Origin: Sphaerimonospora cavernae | GTDB lineage: Bacteria > Actinomycetota > Actinomycetes > Streptosporangiales > Streptosporangiaceae | DNA: 64,000 nt | Assembly (NCBI RefSeq): GCF_042435035.1 | Contig: NZ_JBHMQT010000018.1 | Span: 124,001-188,000 of the forward strand | Reading direction: 5' to 3' | Part shown: positions 16,057 to 24,725 of the stretch, piece by piece | Position numbering within the stretch: position 1 is the first letter of the stretch | How the letters are laid out: every line of letters starts with the position of its first letter | Program-made: the position numbers and the translations under genes | Notes under the pieces: model-generated | The model's input: only the letters and a program-made list of their open reading frames with translations | What the model was told of the DNA's origin: nothing | Database searches by the model: none

Positions 16057-17430
16057 GTGAGTTTCGCGGACCGCCTCGAGCGTCCCGAGATCGTCATCGA
16101 CTGGAGCACTCGCGGCTTCCTGCGGCCAGGTAGTCCGATCGCGGCCGAGGAGTTCGCCGTCGCCGGTCACTCGCTGTTCGGCGGGGCGTTCACCTGGCCG
16201 GTCATGGTGGCCAAGCGGTCGGCGCTGGAGCACAACCTCGCCGCGCTGGCCCGGTTCGCCGCGGAGCACGGCCTCGCTTTCGCGCCGCACGGCAAGACCA
16301 CGATGTCTCCCGAGCTCTTCCAGGCCCAGCTCGACGCCGGAGCGTGGGGGATCTCCGCGGCGACGCCCGCCCAGGTGCTGGTCTGCCGGAAGTTCGGCGT
16401 GCCGCGCGTGCTGCTCGCCAACGAGATCTTCGATGTGGCGGCGCTTCGCTGGCTGGCAGCCGAGATCGAGCATTTCGAGTTCCTCTGCTATGTCGACTCC
16501 GCCGAGGGGGTGCGGGTTCTCGACGAGGCCGCCGGCGCCGTGCCGTTCCGGGTGCTCATCGAGCTCGGCCACGAGGGAGGCCGGACCGGCTGCCGGGGCA
16601 CCGCCGCGCTGCTGGAGGTAGCAGAGGCGGTGCGCGAGGCCCGCGGAGTCGAGCTCGCGGGGGTCGCCTGTTATGAGGGCACCCAGCCGGGGGCGGGCGG
16701 GGTACGCGCCTTCCTGCGCGAGTTCCGAGAGGCGGCCGAGGCGGTGGCGCCGTACGTTACGGGCCAGATGATCGTCTCGGCGGGGGGAAGCGCGTGGTTC
16801 GACCTGGTCGCCGAGGAGCTGTCGCCGCTGACCGGCGAGTCGGGCCTGAACGCGCTCGCCATCCTGAGGAGCGGCGCCTACATCGCCCACGACGACGGGT
16901 TCTACCGGGAGCACACGCCGTACAACCGGATCGCGCCGGGGGCCGGAGGCCTGGTTGGGGGCCTGGTTGGGGGCCAGGTTGGGGGTATGGCCGGGCTGCG
17001 ACCGGCGCTGGAGGTGTGGGCGCAGGTGCTCTCGGTGCCGGAGCCGGGCCTGGCGTTCGTGGGCATGGGCAAGCGGGACGTCCCCTATGACCTGGACCTT
17101 CCGGTCGCCCGTGCCGTACGGCACGGCCCGTCGGGCGAGACCATGCCGATCAATGGGCCGAACCGGGATGGGCCGAACCGGGATGGGCCGAAGGTCGTCA
17201 AGGTCTGGGACCAGCACGCCCAGGTGGTGTGGAACGCCCAGGGCGCGGCCGGGGCGGGTCCTCAGCCGAGAGACCTGGGGCCGAGAGACCTGGGGCCGGG
17301 GGATCTGGGGCCGGGGGATCTGGTGGCCTTCGGCATCTCGCACCCGTGCACCGCGTTCGACAAGTGGCGGGTCATCCCGGTGGTCGACGACGATTACGTC
17401 GTGGTCGACCTGATCGCCACGTTCTTCTGA
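16057..17430 (+). CDS. DSD1-like fold-type III PLP enzyme (D-amino acid deaminase/aldolase family)
   Basis: A 457-residue PLP enzyme of the alanine-racemase-like barrel plus zinc-binding C-terminal domain (D-serine dehydratase-like, PF14031). Seen: the PLP lysine at about residue 80 in FAPHGKTTMSPELFQ, WGISAATPAQVLVCRKFGV, LIELGHEGGRTGCRG, and SAGGSAWFDLV. The C-terminal zinc site is FGISHPCTAFDKWRVIP with His and Cys ligands. GTG 16057 has AGGGGGA about 7 bases upstream. Odd: short tandem repeats are inserted in loops, GGLVGGLVGGQVGG (about 300-312), NRDGPNRDGP (about 366-376) and RDLGPRDLGPGDLGPGDL (about 405-425). A putative TIM-barrel protein follows 31 bases downstream, likely co-transcribed. 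Substrate may be D-serine, D-threonine or another D-amino acid. Confidence 0.82.
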   Translation: MSFADRLERPEIVIDWSTRGFLRPGSPIAAEEFAVAGHSLFGGAFTWPVMVAKRSALEHNLAALARFAAEHGLAFAPHGKTTMSPELFQAQLDAGAWGISAATPAQVLVCRKFGVPRVLLANEIFDVAALRWLAAEIEHFEFLCYVDSAEGVRVLDEAAGAVPFRVLIELGHEGGRTGCRGTAALLEVAEAVREARGVELAGVACYEGTQPGAGGVRAFLREFREAAEAVAPYVTGQMIVSAGGSAWFDLVAEELSPLTGESGLNALAILRSGAYIAHDDGFYREHTPYNRIAPGAGGLVGGLVGGQVGGMAGLRPALEVWAQVLSVPEPGLAFVGMGKRDVPYDLDLPVARAVRHGPSGETMPINGPNRDGPNRDGPKVVKVWDQHAQVVWNAQGAAGAGPQPRDLGPRDLGPGDLGPGDLVAFGISHPCTAFDKWRVIPVVDDDYVVVDLIATFF

Positions 17431-17461
17431 ACCTTCCGAGCTTTCCCAGGGAGCGGTGAGC

Positions 17462-18673
17462 ATGGACGGCGCCCTTTACGCCTTCGTCGAGGACTTCCGC
17501 GACGAGGGCGTGAACCAGGTCCTGGACCGCGTCACCGCGTACGGCCTGCGGGGTGTGACGGTCGCGGCGGCCTGCGAGCAGGCGAGGGACCTCACCCCGC
17601 ACGGGGCGTCCCGGCTCACGCTGCGCCGGGACGGGGTGCACTTCCCGCCGGCCGAGGACGTGTTCGCCGGGCTGCGGCTCGTCCCGCCGGTCCAACCGGG
17701 GGCCGGGGACCGGCCGCTCGCCGAACTGCGCCGGGCATGCGACGAGCGGGGGCTCGAGCTGCACGGCTGGACGGTGTTCCTGCGCAACGCCGCGCTGGGC
17801 CAGGCTGATCTCGACGTCACGGTGCGCAGCTGCTTCGGTGACCGCGGTTCGCCGGCCGATCTGTGCCCGTCCCATCCCGACGTCCGGTCATACGCTGTGG
17901 CGCTGGCCCGCGCGGTGGCCCGTCAGGGGGTGGACACGGTCGTGGCCGAGGCGCTGCACTTCGGCATGTTCGCGCACGGTTGTCACCATGAACGGTGCTT
18001 CGTCGAGTTCGGGCCGATGGACGCCTTCCTGTTCGGCCTGTGCTTCTGCCACCACTGCATGCGCCGGGCGACCGATCTGGGCGTGAAGGCGGAGGTGGCC
18101 AGGGAGGAGTGCGCCAGGATCGTCGCGGGCGTGCTCGACGGCGACCCTCCCGCGGAGGGCGAGGTCACCCGGGCCGCTCTCACGGCCTATGCCGGGCCGG
18201 AGGTCGTGGCGTACGCCAGGGCGCGGTCCGAGAGCGTCACGTCGCTGGTCGCCGAGGTGTCCGCCGCCGTCACCGCCGAGGGCGCCGTGCTGACGTTCCT
18301 GGACGCCACCGGGGCCTGGAAGGGCTATGCCGACGGGCTGCCCCCGGCCGGGCTCGCCGCGCACGACGCCTGGCAGTTCGGGGTGGACCTGGTGGCCCTG
18401 GGCGACCTCGTGCCGTCATTCGCCGTCCCCGCGTACGCCAGGGACCCGCGGCGGGTGGCCGAGGACCTGGCGGCCTACCGCCGCTCGATCGGCAAGAATC
18501 CCGGGCTGCGCGCGGTGCTGCGGCCCGGCGTCCCGGACGCCGACTCGGCGGAGCAGCTGGCGGCCAAGGTCCGCGAGTCCGGGGAGGCGGGGGCCGACGC
18601 CGTCGACTTCTACGCGTACGGCCTGGCCCCCTTCAGCGCACTCGACCGCATCCCCATGGCGTTGGAAGGCTGA
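17462..18673 (+). CDS. Uncharacterised, probable TIM-barrel (glycosidase-like) protein
   Basis: A 403-residue cytoplasmic protein without signal peptide. Seen: an N-terminal DGALYAFVEDFRDEG segment with alternating strand/helix pattern, DLCPSHPDVRSYAVALARAV, VVAEALHFGMFAHGCHHERC, a CFCHHCMRRATDLG cysteine cluster and a C-terminal KVRESGEAGADAVDFYAYGL. The strand-helix rhythm and the FCxxC cluster resemble putative glycosidase-like TIM barrels, but no catalytic pair can be named. ATG 17462 is chosen over GTG 17456 because GGAG lies 8 bases before it. It follows the DSD1-like enzyme and is convergent with the LacI gene. Function unknown; the pairing suggests an amino-sugar or D-amino acid pathway, which is speculative. 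Confidence 0.65.
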   Translation: MDGALYAFVEDFRDEGVNQVLDRVTAYGLRGVTVAAACEQARDLTPHGASRLTLRRDGVHFPPAEDVFAGLRLVPPVQPGAGDRPLAELRRACDERGLELHGWTVFLRNAALGQADLDVTVRSCFGDRGSPADLCPSHPDVRSYAVALARAVARQGVDTVVAEALHFGMFAHGCHHERCFVEFGPMDAFLFGLCFCHHCMRRATDLGVKAEVAREECARIVAGVLDGDPPAEGEVTRAALTAYAGPEVVAYARARSESVTSLVAEVSAAVTAEGAVLTFLDATGAWKGYADGLPPAGLAAHDAWQFGVDLVALGDLVPSFAVPAYARDPRRVAEDLAAYRRSIGKNPGLRAVLRPGVPDADSAEQLAAKVRESGEAGADAVDFYAYGLAPFSALDRIPMALEG

Positions 18674-18700
18674 GCCTCTGGCGTTGGAAGGCTGAGCCTC
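18657..18700. repeat. Perfect 22-base tandem duplication at the 3' end of the preceding gene
   Basis: TGGCGTTGGAAGGCTGAGCC TC occurs twice head-to-tail (18657-18678 and 18679-18700). The stop codon of the preceding gene lies in the first copy. Likely a replication-slippage duplication with no coding effect. Confidence 0.9.
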
Positions 18701-19694
18701 ACCCGGACTCGCGGACGACGAGTTCGGTAGGGAGGATCACGGGATCGGCCGGGCCGCCCTCGAACAGGCCGAGCAGCAGCCGGACCATCGCGGCCGCCTG
18801 CTCGACCACCGGATGCCTCATCGTGGTCAGCGGTGGCTCGGTGTAGCGGGCGGCCTCTATGTCATCGAACCCGACCACCGCGACGTCGTCCGGCACCCGC
18901 CGGCCGGCCTGGCGCAGCGTCTGCAGCACGCCGACCGCCATGAGGTCGTTGGCGACGAACACCGCGTCCAGAGCGGGATCGTCCTCCAGCAGGTGCCGCA
19001 TCGCGACCGCGCCGGACTCGCGGGTGAAGTCCCCGACCGCGACGATCGAGCGGCGGTCGGCGTCACGCAGCGCGTTCCGGTAACCGGTGAGCCGGTCCTG
19101 CCCGGCGATCATGTCCTGCGGTCCGGCGATGGTGGCGACGCGGCGTCGTCCCCGGTCCAGCAGGTGCCGCGCCGCCTTCTCCGCGCCGCCCACGTTGTCG
19201 TTGTCCACGTACGGCAGGGGCACGGGCACGGCGGGCCTGCCGTACGAGACGACGGGGACGCCCATGCGGGCGATCGCGGCGGGCAGCGGGTCGGCGCCGT
19301 GCATGGAGATCAGCATGACGCCGTCGACGTGACCGCCGGCGATGTACCGCTCGATCCTCGCATGGCTCTTGGCCGACCCGGCCAGCATCAGCACGACCTG
19401 CCGGTCGGCCGCCTCAAGTTCCAGGCTGGCCGAGCGGATGACGGTCGCGAACATCGGATCTTCGGAGAAGACCCGGGTCGGCGGCTCGGACACGACCAGG
19501 GCGATCGAGCCGGTCCGCTGGGTTACCAGGCTGCGCGCCGCCGAGTTGGGGACGTATCCCAGCTCGTCGACCGCGCGCAGCACCGCCTCCCTGATCTGCG
19601 GAGTGACGGTGAGCTGACCGTTCACGACCCGGGAGACGGTCGCGCGGGACACCCCCGCCCGTGCCGCGACCGCCTCCAGCGTGGGTCGCCTCAT
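18699..19694 (-). CDS. LacI-family transcriptional regulator
   Basis: A 331-residue repressor. Seen: the N-terminal LacI helix-turn-helix and hinge (TLEAVAARAGVSRATVSRVV, then VTPQIREAVLRAVDELGYVPN and AARSLVTQRT) and a full periplasmic-binding-like effector domain with PVVSYGRP, YVDNDNVGGAEKAARHLL, FVANDLMAVGVLQTL and VVGFDDIEAARYTEPPLTTMRHP. ATG 19694 directly abuts the TGA of the GH1 gene, so it is the last gene of the sugar-uptake operon. Inferred: it binds the GAGAGCGCTCTC palindromes at 24298, 24519 and 24563 and is released by an imported beta-glucan oligosaccharide. It is a CebR-like regulator by context. Confidence 0.93.
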   Translation of the reverse strand: MRRPTLEAVAARAGVSRATVSRVVNGQLTVTPQIREAVLRAVDELGYVPNSAARSLVTQRTGSIALVVSEPPTRVFSEDPMFATVIRSASLELEAADRQVVLMLAGSAKSHARIERYIAGGHVDGVMLISMHGADPLPAAIARMGVPVVSYGRPAVPVPLPYVDNDNVGGAEKAARHLLDRGRRRVATIAGPQDMIAGQDRLTGYRNALRDADRRSIVAVGDFTRESGAVAMRHLLEDDPALDAVFVANDLMAVGVLQTLRQAGRRVPDDVAVVGFDDIEAARYTEPPLTTMRHPVVEQAAAMVRLLLGLFEGGPADPVILPTELVVRESG

Positions 19695-21056
19695 TCATTC
19701 CCCCCGAAGCCCGTTGCGTTTGATGACTTCCCGGTACCACAGTGCGCTGTCCTTGGGGAGGCGCCGCTGGGTCGTGAAGTCGACATACACGATTCCGAAC
19801 CTCTTGTGGTAGCCGTAGGCCCACTCGAAGTTGTCCAGTAGGGACCATACGAGATAACCGCGTAGGTCCACGCCGGCGGTGATCGCGGCGTGTGCGGCTC
19901 GCAGGTGCCCGTCGACGTAGTCGATCCTCTCGGGGTCGTGGACCCGTCCGTCCCTCACCTCATCGTCGAAGGCCGCGCCGTTCTCGGTGATCAGCAGCCC
20001 GACCTCCGGATAATCACGCGACAGCCGTAGGAGAAGGGACTCCAGGCCCGCCGGTTCGATGGGCCAGCCCATCGCGGTCACCGGCCCGGCCGGCGGTTCG
20101 AACCGGATGTCTTCGGTGCCGGGATAAGCAGGATTGGCCGGCTCGCCGGGCGAATGCGAGACGGTCGTGGGGCAGTAGTAGTTGACCCCGAGCAGCTCGA
20201 TCGGCTGGTGGATCACGGCGAGATCGCTGTCCCTGATGTGATCGAGACCCCCGTGCCCGGCCGCGATCTCCAGGACCTCCGCCGGGTAGCGTCCGCGCAG
20301 CGCGGGGTCGAGGAACTGCCGGTTCAGCAACGCGTCGACCCGGGCGACGGCCTCCTCGTCCTTACCCAGCACCGTGCCGAGGTTGAGGGTGAGCGCCAGC
20401 TCGGCCGCGCCGGCCGAACGCAGGGCCGAGACCGCCAGGCCATGTCCGAGCAGCAGATGGTGCGCCGCCCGGAACCCCTCGGCCGGGCTGTGCCGCCCGG
20501 GCGCGTGCACCCCGGAGCAGTAGCCGAGGAACGCCGACACCCAGGGCTCGTTCAGCGTCGTCCACGTCCGCACCCGGTCGCCGAGCCGGTCGTGTACGGC
20601 CAGGGCGTAGTCGGCGAACCGGAAGGCGGTGTCCCGGTTGGTCCAGCCGCCCCGGTCCTCCAGCGCCTGCGGCAGGTCCCAGTGGTAGAGCGTTGCGTAG
20701 GGGGCGATGCCCCGGTCGAGCAGCTCGTCCACCAGCCGGTCGTAGAAGTCGAGACCGTCTGCGTTGACCGGTCCGGCCCCGGTCGGCTGGATGCGGGGCC
20801 AGGCGATCGAGAAGCGGTACGCCCCCAGGCCGAGGTCGGCCATGAGCCGGACGTCCTCGGCGTACCGGTGGTAGTGGTCGCAGGCGACGTCGCCGGTGTG
20901 TCCGTCGGTCACCTTCTCCGGGGTGTGGGAGAACGTGTCCCAGATCGACGCGCCCCGGCCGCCCTCCGCGACCGCGCCCTCGATCTGGTAGGACGCCGTC
21001 GCGGCGCCCCAGATGAAGCTCTCAGGGAAGCGGCTGAAGTCGTCAGGAAAACTCAT
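19695..21056 (-). CDS. GH1 beta-glucosidase
   Basis: A 453-residue glycoside hydrolase family 1 enzyme that hydrolyses beta-glucosides in the cytoplasm. Seen: FIWGAATASYQIEGA at the N-terminus, the acid/base glutamate in TTLNEPWV at about residue 168, the sugar-binding NYYCPTTV, the nucleophile glutamate in LLITENGAAF at about 360, and the aglycone-side WSLLDNFEWAYGY. All key residues are present and length is typical. ATG 21056 overlaps the stop of the upstream permease (TGATG), showing translational coupling. No signal peptide, consistent with cleavage of sugars after import by the upstream ABC transporter. Confidence 0.96.
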   Translation of the reverse strand: MSFPDDFSRFPESFIWGAATASYQIEGAVAEGGRGASIWDTFSHTPEKVTDGHTGDVACDHYHRYAEDVRLMADLGLGAYRFSIAWPRIQPTGAGPVNADGLDFYDRLVDELLDRGIAPYATLYHWDLPQALEDRGGWTNRDTAFRFADYALAVHDRLGDRVRTWTTLNEPWVSAFLGYCSGVHAPGRHSPAEGFRAAHHLLLGHGLAVSALRSAGAAELALTLNLGTVLGKDEEAVARVDALLNRQFLDPALRGRYPAEVLEIAAGHGGLDHIRDSDLAVIHQPIELLGVNYYCPTTVSHSPGEPANPAYPGTEDIRFEPPAGPVTAMGWPIEPAGLESLLLRLSRDYPEVGLLITENGAAFDDEVRDGRVHDPERIDYVDGHLRAAHAAITAGVDLRGYLVWSLLDNFEWAYGYHKRFGIVYVDFTTQRRLPKDSALWYREVIKRNGLRGE

Positions 21057-21889
21057 CAACCCTTAACAGCTCCCTGCATGATTCCTCCGATGATCTGCTT
21101 TCCGAGCATGACGAAGATGAGCACGAGCGGCAAGGTCGCCACCGCCGTGCCGGTCAGGCCGAGCGTGAAGTCCCTGACGTACCCGCTGGCGAGCTGGGAC
21201 AGCGCGACCTGCACCGTCGGGTTGTCCGGGGTGAGGACGACCAGCGGCCAGAAGTAGTCGTTCCAGGCGGTCATGAACGTGAGCATGCCGAGCACCGCCG
21301 CGGCCGGGCGGGCGGCCGGGATGACGACGTGCCAGAAGAGGCGCCACGCGCCGCAGCCGTCCATCCGGCCGGCCTCCAGCAGCTCGGTGGGCAGCGCGCG
21401 GCTCAGATACTGCGTCATGAAGAACACGCCGAACGCGCTGACCAGCGCGGGAACGATGACCGCGTACATCGTCCCGGTCCACTCAAGTTTGATCATGAGC
21501 ATGTAGAGCGGGATGATGCCGAGTTGCGTCGGCACCATCATCGTCGCCACCGTCAGCAACAGGAGCACGTTCCGCCCGCGGAAGCGCAGCTTGGCGAAGG
21601 CGAAGCCGGCCAGCGTGGAGAAGAGCATCACCGAGAGCGTGATCGCGCCGGCCACGATGACCGAGTTGAGCAGCGCCAGCGCGAACGGCGCGGTGTCGAA
21701 GACCCGCCGCACGTTGGCGAAGAAGTTGCCGCCGGGCAGCAGCGGCGGCGGCACCTCCGCGAGCGCCGCGTTGTCGTGCGAGGCGACGATCACACTCCAG
21801 TAGATGGGGAAAGCCGAGAAGAACGCCACCGCGGTGAGCGTGAGATAGGTGAGCGGATGCCTGCGCAGTGATCTGAATGGCGATCTCAA
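21056..21889 (-). CDS. Carbohydrate ABC transporter permease, MalG type
   Basis: A 277-residue inner-membrane permease. Seen: six hydrophobic segments, and the EAA cytoplasmic loop LPTELLEAGRMDGCGAWRLFWHVVIPAARPA that contacts the ATPase. The TTG at 21889 is preferred: it overlaps the TGA of the upstream permease gene and has GAGGTGGG about 6 bases before it. An open frame continues upstream but only as the shadow of the first permease. It forms the membrane channel with the 340-residue permease. No ATPase gene is in the operon, so a shared MsiK-like ATPase elsewhere is expected, as in other actinobacterial sugar systems. Confidence 0.93.
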   Translation of the reverse strand: MRSPFRSLRRHPLTYLTLTAVAFFSAFPIYWSVIVASHDNAALAEVPPPLLPGGNFFANVRRVFDTAPFALALLNSVIVAGAITLSVMLFSTLAGFAFAKLRFRGRNVLLLLTVATMMVPTQLGIIPLYMLMIKLEWTGTMYAVIVPALVSAFGVFFMTQYLSRALPTELLEAGRMDGCGAWRLFWHVVIPAARPAAAVLGMLTFMTAWNDYFWPLVVLTPDNPTVQVALSQLASGYVRDFTLGLTGTAVATLPLVLIFVMLGKQIIGGIMQGAVKG

Positions 21890-22908
21890 TCCAGCCCACC
21901 TCGCATGCGCCGTACGACCAGGTAGTTGAAGCCCACGACGAGGACCACGAGCAGGAACATCACCCACGCGGCCGCCGAGGCGTAGCCGAACTCGAAACTC
22001 CGGAATCCCTTCTCGTAGAGGTAGAGCGCCAGGGTCTGGAACTGCCTGTCGGTGCCGCCGGTCACTGAGGCGCCATTGCTGACCTGTGCGCCGAACAGCA
22101 GCGGCTCGGCGATGATCTGCATCGAGCCGATCGTGGTGACGATGACCGTGAAAATGATCGTCGGCCGGATCATCGGGATCGTGATCCGTCGGAGCTGCCT
22201 GGCGCCGGACGCCCCGTCGAGGGTCGCGGCCTCGTACAGCTCGCGTGGCACGGCCTGCATCGCGGCGAGGTAGATGAGCGTGTTGTAGCCCGTCCACCGC
22301 CACATGATCATCAAGGCGATCGCGACGTGTGAGCTGCCCACGTCTGCCTGCCAGTTCACCGGGTCGATCCCGAAGACGCCGAGCACCAGGTTGACCAGCC
22401 CGAACTCACGTCCGAACAGCTGACTGAAGATGACCACCACGGCGACGACGCTCGTCACGTTGGGCAGCAGCAGCGTGATCCGCCACAGCGTCTGCGCGCG
22501 CAGCGGCCGGTTCAGCAGGTGCGCGAGCACCAGCGCCAGCGCGAGCTGGGGGATCGCCGACAGCAGCCCGATGGACAGTGTGTTGAACGCCGCGTTCCAG
22601 AAGTAACCGTCGGCGAAGAGTTCCCGGTAGTTCTCCAGGCCGATGAACGGGTTCTCGCTGCTCAGCAGGTTCCAGTCGTGCAGCGAGACCCAGGCCGTGT
22701 AGATCAGCGGGAAGACGCCGAAGGCCGCGAAGAGCAGGAAGAAAGGAGAGACGAAGGTGTACGGCGTGGCCGTACGCCCCATCCGGTGGCTCAGCCGGGC
22801 GACCAGTGGCCGACGGCCGCCGCCTGCCCTGGCCGCGCGGGCCTGGGCAGGCGGTCGGCTCTCCTGTTCGACGAACGAACGGGTCGAGGAACTGCTTTCT
22901 CGGGTCAT
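21886..22908 (-). CDS. Carbohydrate ABC transporter permease, MalF type
   Basis: A 340-residue permease. Seen: a basic cytoplasmic N-terminus, membrane segments beginning at ATPYTFVSPFFLLFAAFGVFP, and the EAA loop VPRELYEAATLDGASGARQLRRITIPMIRP. ATG 22908 lies 5 bases after the stop of the binding-protein gene; a longer frame exists but would overlap that gene. Its stop overlaps the start of the second permease by 4 bases. It imports the sugar bound by the lipoprotein encoded upstream. Confidence 0.93.
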   Translation of the reverse strand: MTRESSSSTRSFVEQESRPPAQARAARAGGGRRPLVARLSHRMGRTATPYTFVSPFFLLFAAFGVFPLIYTAWVSLHDWNLLSSENPFIGLENYRELFADGYFWNAAFNTLSIGLLSAIPQLALALVLAHLLNRPLRAQTLWRITLLLPNVTSVVAVVVIFSQLFGREFGLVNLVLGVFGIDPVNWQADVGSSHVAIALMIMWRWTGYNTLIYLAAMQAVPRELYEAATLDGASGARQLRRITIPMIRPTIIFTVIVTTIGSMQIIAEPLLFGAQVSNGASVTGGTDRQFQTLALYLYEKGFRSFEFGYASAAAWVMFLLVVLVVGFNYLVVRRMRGGLD

Positions 22909-22913
22909 CCGGA

Positions 22914-24260
22914 CTACTTGATGTTCTCGACGTCCTTGAGGACCTGGGCCCACGCCTCGTCGGGCTTCTGGCGGCCCTGCTCGACCCGGCCGAGGCCGTT
23001 GCCGATCGCCGTCCGCACGTCGCCCTCACGGGGGCCGAGGTGCTGGGGCTTGAGGTTCCTGACCGCGTCAGAGTAGATCTTGCCGACCGGGGCGCCGTTG
23101 AAGAAGTCCTTCGTGAAGTTCTGGATGTCCGGCTGGTCGTACAGCGCGGGGGTCGACGGGAAGTTGCCGATGGCCTTGAACACGGCGGCCTGGCTCTGCG
23201 TCGACGTCAGGAAGTCGGCCAGTTCGGCGGCCTCCTTGGGGTGCTTGCCCTGCTTCGGCACGGTGAGATGGGTGCCGCCGGCGTTGCCCGCCCCTCCGGG
23301 GACAGCGGCGATGTCCCACTTGCCGGCCGCGTTCTTGGCCTGGTCCTGGATGTAGGCGGTCATCCACGCCGGGCAGATGATCGTGGCGAAGGAGTCCTTG
23401 GCGAATCCGGTGTTCCACTCGGGCGTCCAGGCGCCGATCTTGGCGGACAGGCCGTCCTCAATCATCTGGACCGACAGGTCCCATGCCTTCTTGACGTCCG
23501 GATTGGTGCCCACGACGATGTTGTCCTGAGCGTCGTAAACGCCGACCGGCGCCTGGGCGATCATCGCACGCATGATCTCACCGGGGCTGTCGAAGAACTT
23601 GGCGTCCTTGGGCGCCGCGGCGGCGAACTTCTTGCCGGTCTCGATGTACTGCTCCCATGTGGGCCACAGGGCCGACACCTCGTCGCGCCCGGTCGGCAGC
23701 CCGGCCTTCTCGAACAGGTCGGTGCGGTAGCACATGGCCAGGCCGCCGACGTCGGTGCCGAGGCCGATGAGGGAGCCGTCGGGGGCGAGGCCCTGCTGCC
23801 ACTTCCAGTCGAGGTAGTCGCTCTGCCGCTTGTCCAGCCCGAACTGCTTGAGGTCGACGAATTTATCGGGCTGCGGGGTGAATCGGCTGATGTAGCCGAC
23901 CTCGATGGCCTCGACGTCCGCCGCACCCGCGCCGGTGGCCAGGTGGGTGGCGAGGTTCGTGTGATGGTCGTCGGCGGCCGCCTGGCGCTCCTCGATCTCG
24001 ACGTTCGGGTGCGTCTTCTTGAACTCCTCGTACAGCGGCGTGAAGCCGAAGTCGCCGAACAGCCCCACCGTCAGCTTGATCTTCTCGGCCGATCCGTCGG
24101 AGCCGCCCGACTGGGGGGAGGTGTCACTTCCGCCGCCGCACGCTGCCGCGGCGAGGGTGAGCAGGGTGGCGGCGAGCATGGGGGCGGCGAACCGGGTTAT
24201 GCGATTTATCCGGGTTATCCGGGTTCTCCGGGCTGAGGGGGAGACGCGGGGGATGCTCAT
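22914..24260 (-). CDS. Sugar ABC transporter substrate-binding lipoprotein
   Basis: A 448-residue extracellular solute-binding protein (family 1). Seen: a basic start with repeated RITR units (RRTRITRINRITRF), a hydrophobic core and the lipobox LAAAAC at about residues 37-42, then GGGSD linker and a two-lobed binding domain with FKKTHPNVEIEE, PWEQYIETGKKFAAAAP-like WPTWEQYIETGKKF and GGTHLTVPKQGKHPKEAAELADF. ATG 24260 has AAGGAGG 6 bases upstream. The LacI-type palindrome at 24298-24309 lies about 40 bases before the start, so repression probably acts here. Inferred ligand: a beta-glucan oligosaccharide, because the divergent gene is a GH16 glucanase. Confidence 0.93.
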   Translation of the reverse strand: MSIPRVSPSARRTRITRINRITRFAAPMLAATLLTLAAAACGGGSDTSPQSGGSDGSAEKIKLTVGLFGDFGFTPLYEEFKKTHPNVEIEERQAAADDHHTNLATHLATGAGAADVEAIEVGYISRFTPQPDKFVDLKQFGLDKRQSDYLDWKWQQGLAPDGSLIGLGTDVGGLAMCYRTDLFEKAGLPTGRDEVSALWPTWEQYIETGKKFAAAAPKDAKFFDSPGEIMRAMIAQAPVGVYDAQDNIVVGTNPDVKKAWDLSVQMIEDGLSAKIGAWTPEWNTGFAKDSFATIICPAWMTAYIQDQAKNAAGKWDIAAVPGGAGNAGGTHLTVPKQGKHPKEAAELADFLTSTQSQAAVFKAIGNFPSTPALYDQPDIQNFTKDFFNGAPVGKIYSDAVRNLKPQHLGPREGDVRTAIGNGLGRVEQGRQKPDEAWAQVLKDVENIK

Positions 24261-24297
24261 GAACCCTCCTTGGGCTCCGCGTATTTATGATCTTGAG

Positions 24298-24309
24298 GAG
24301 AGCGCTCTC
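24298..24309. promoter_or_regulatory. LacI-type operator GAGAGCGCTCTC (operon side)
   Basis: Perfect 12-base palindrome with the central AGCGCT typical of LacI-family sites in actinobacteria (for example the CebR box TGGGAGCGCTCCCA). It lies 38 bases upstream of the binding-protein start codon. Confidence 0.8.
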
Positions 24310-24518
24310 TGCACCTTTCAGAGCACAGGCTGGACTGCGGTGCGTGTGGCGTCAATACGTGGATCGGTAACGATTCTCGTTATCTGGGATTCACCTCGCA
24401 CAGAGATGGGAGAGTGCTTTCTCTCCGTGGACGCAGGGCCTGGCCGGGCGCCTCCGCTCGTGGGCGGAGCCCTCGGCGGAGAGGGCCGCGACATGACCGT
24501 CGATCCGGAGAGCTGTTA

Positions 24519-24530
24519 GAGAGCGCTCTC
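24519..24530. promoter_or_regulatory. LacI-type operator GAGAGCGCTCTC (glucanase side, distal)
   Basis: A second exact copy of the palindrome at 24298, about 195 bases before the GH16 start. The identity of the two copies supports one regulator acting on both divergent units. Confidence 0.8.
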
Positions 24531-24562
24531 ACAATTTGCCCAAGTCAAGAGCTATCTGATGG

Positions 24563-24574
24563 GAAAGCGCTCTC
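24563..24574. promoter_or_regulatory. LacI-type operator, imperfect (GAAAGCGCTCTC)
   Basis: A third copy with one mismatch to GAGAGCGCTCTC. Its centre is 44 bases, about four helical turns, from the centre of the second copy, so two repressor dimers could lie on the same face of the DNA. Confidence 0.65.
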
Positions 24575-24725
24575 GCAAACACTACTCGGACACTTGACTG
24601 AGGTCGGATGAAGGGGGAAAGTGTCGGCAGGTCGGCCCGCGGCCGCGGCGAGCGGGCCGTACCCCCAAACCCCCCACCCCCATTCCACCTGCCCTCGACG
24701 TATCTCCGTGCGAGGAGATCCGCAC

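Larger units (their letters stand above)
24261..24725. other. Divergent regulatory region between the sugar operon and GH16 gene
   Basis: 465 bases with three LacI-type palindromes (listed separately) and no supported gene. One operator lies next to the binding-protein gene and two lie in the half nearest the glucanase gene. Short open frames here have no homology that I recognise. Confidence 0.75.
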
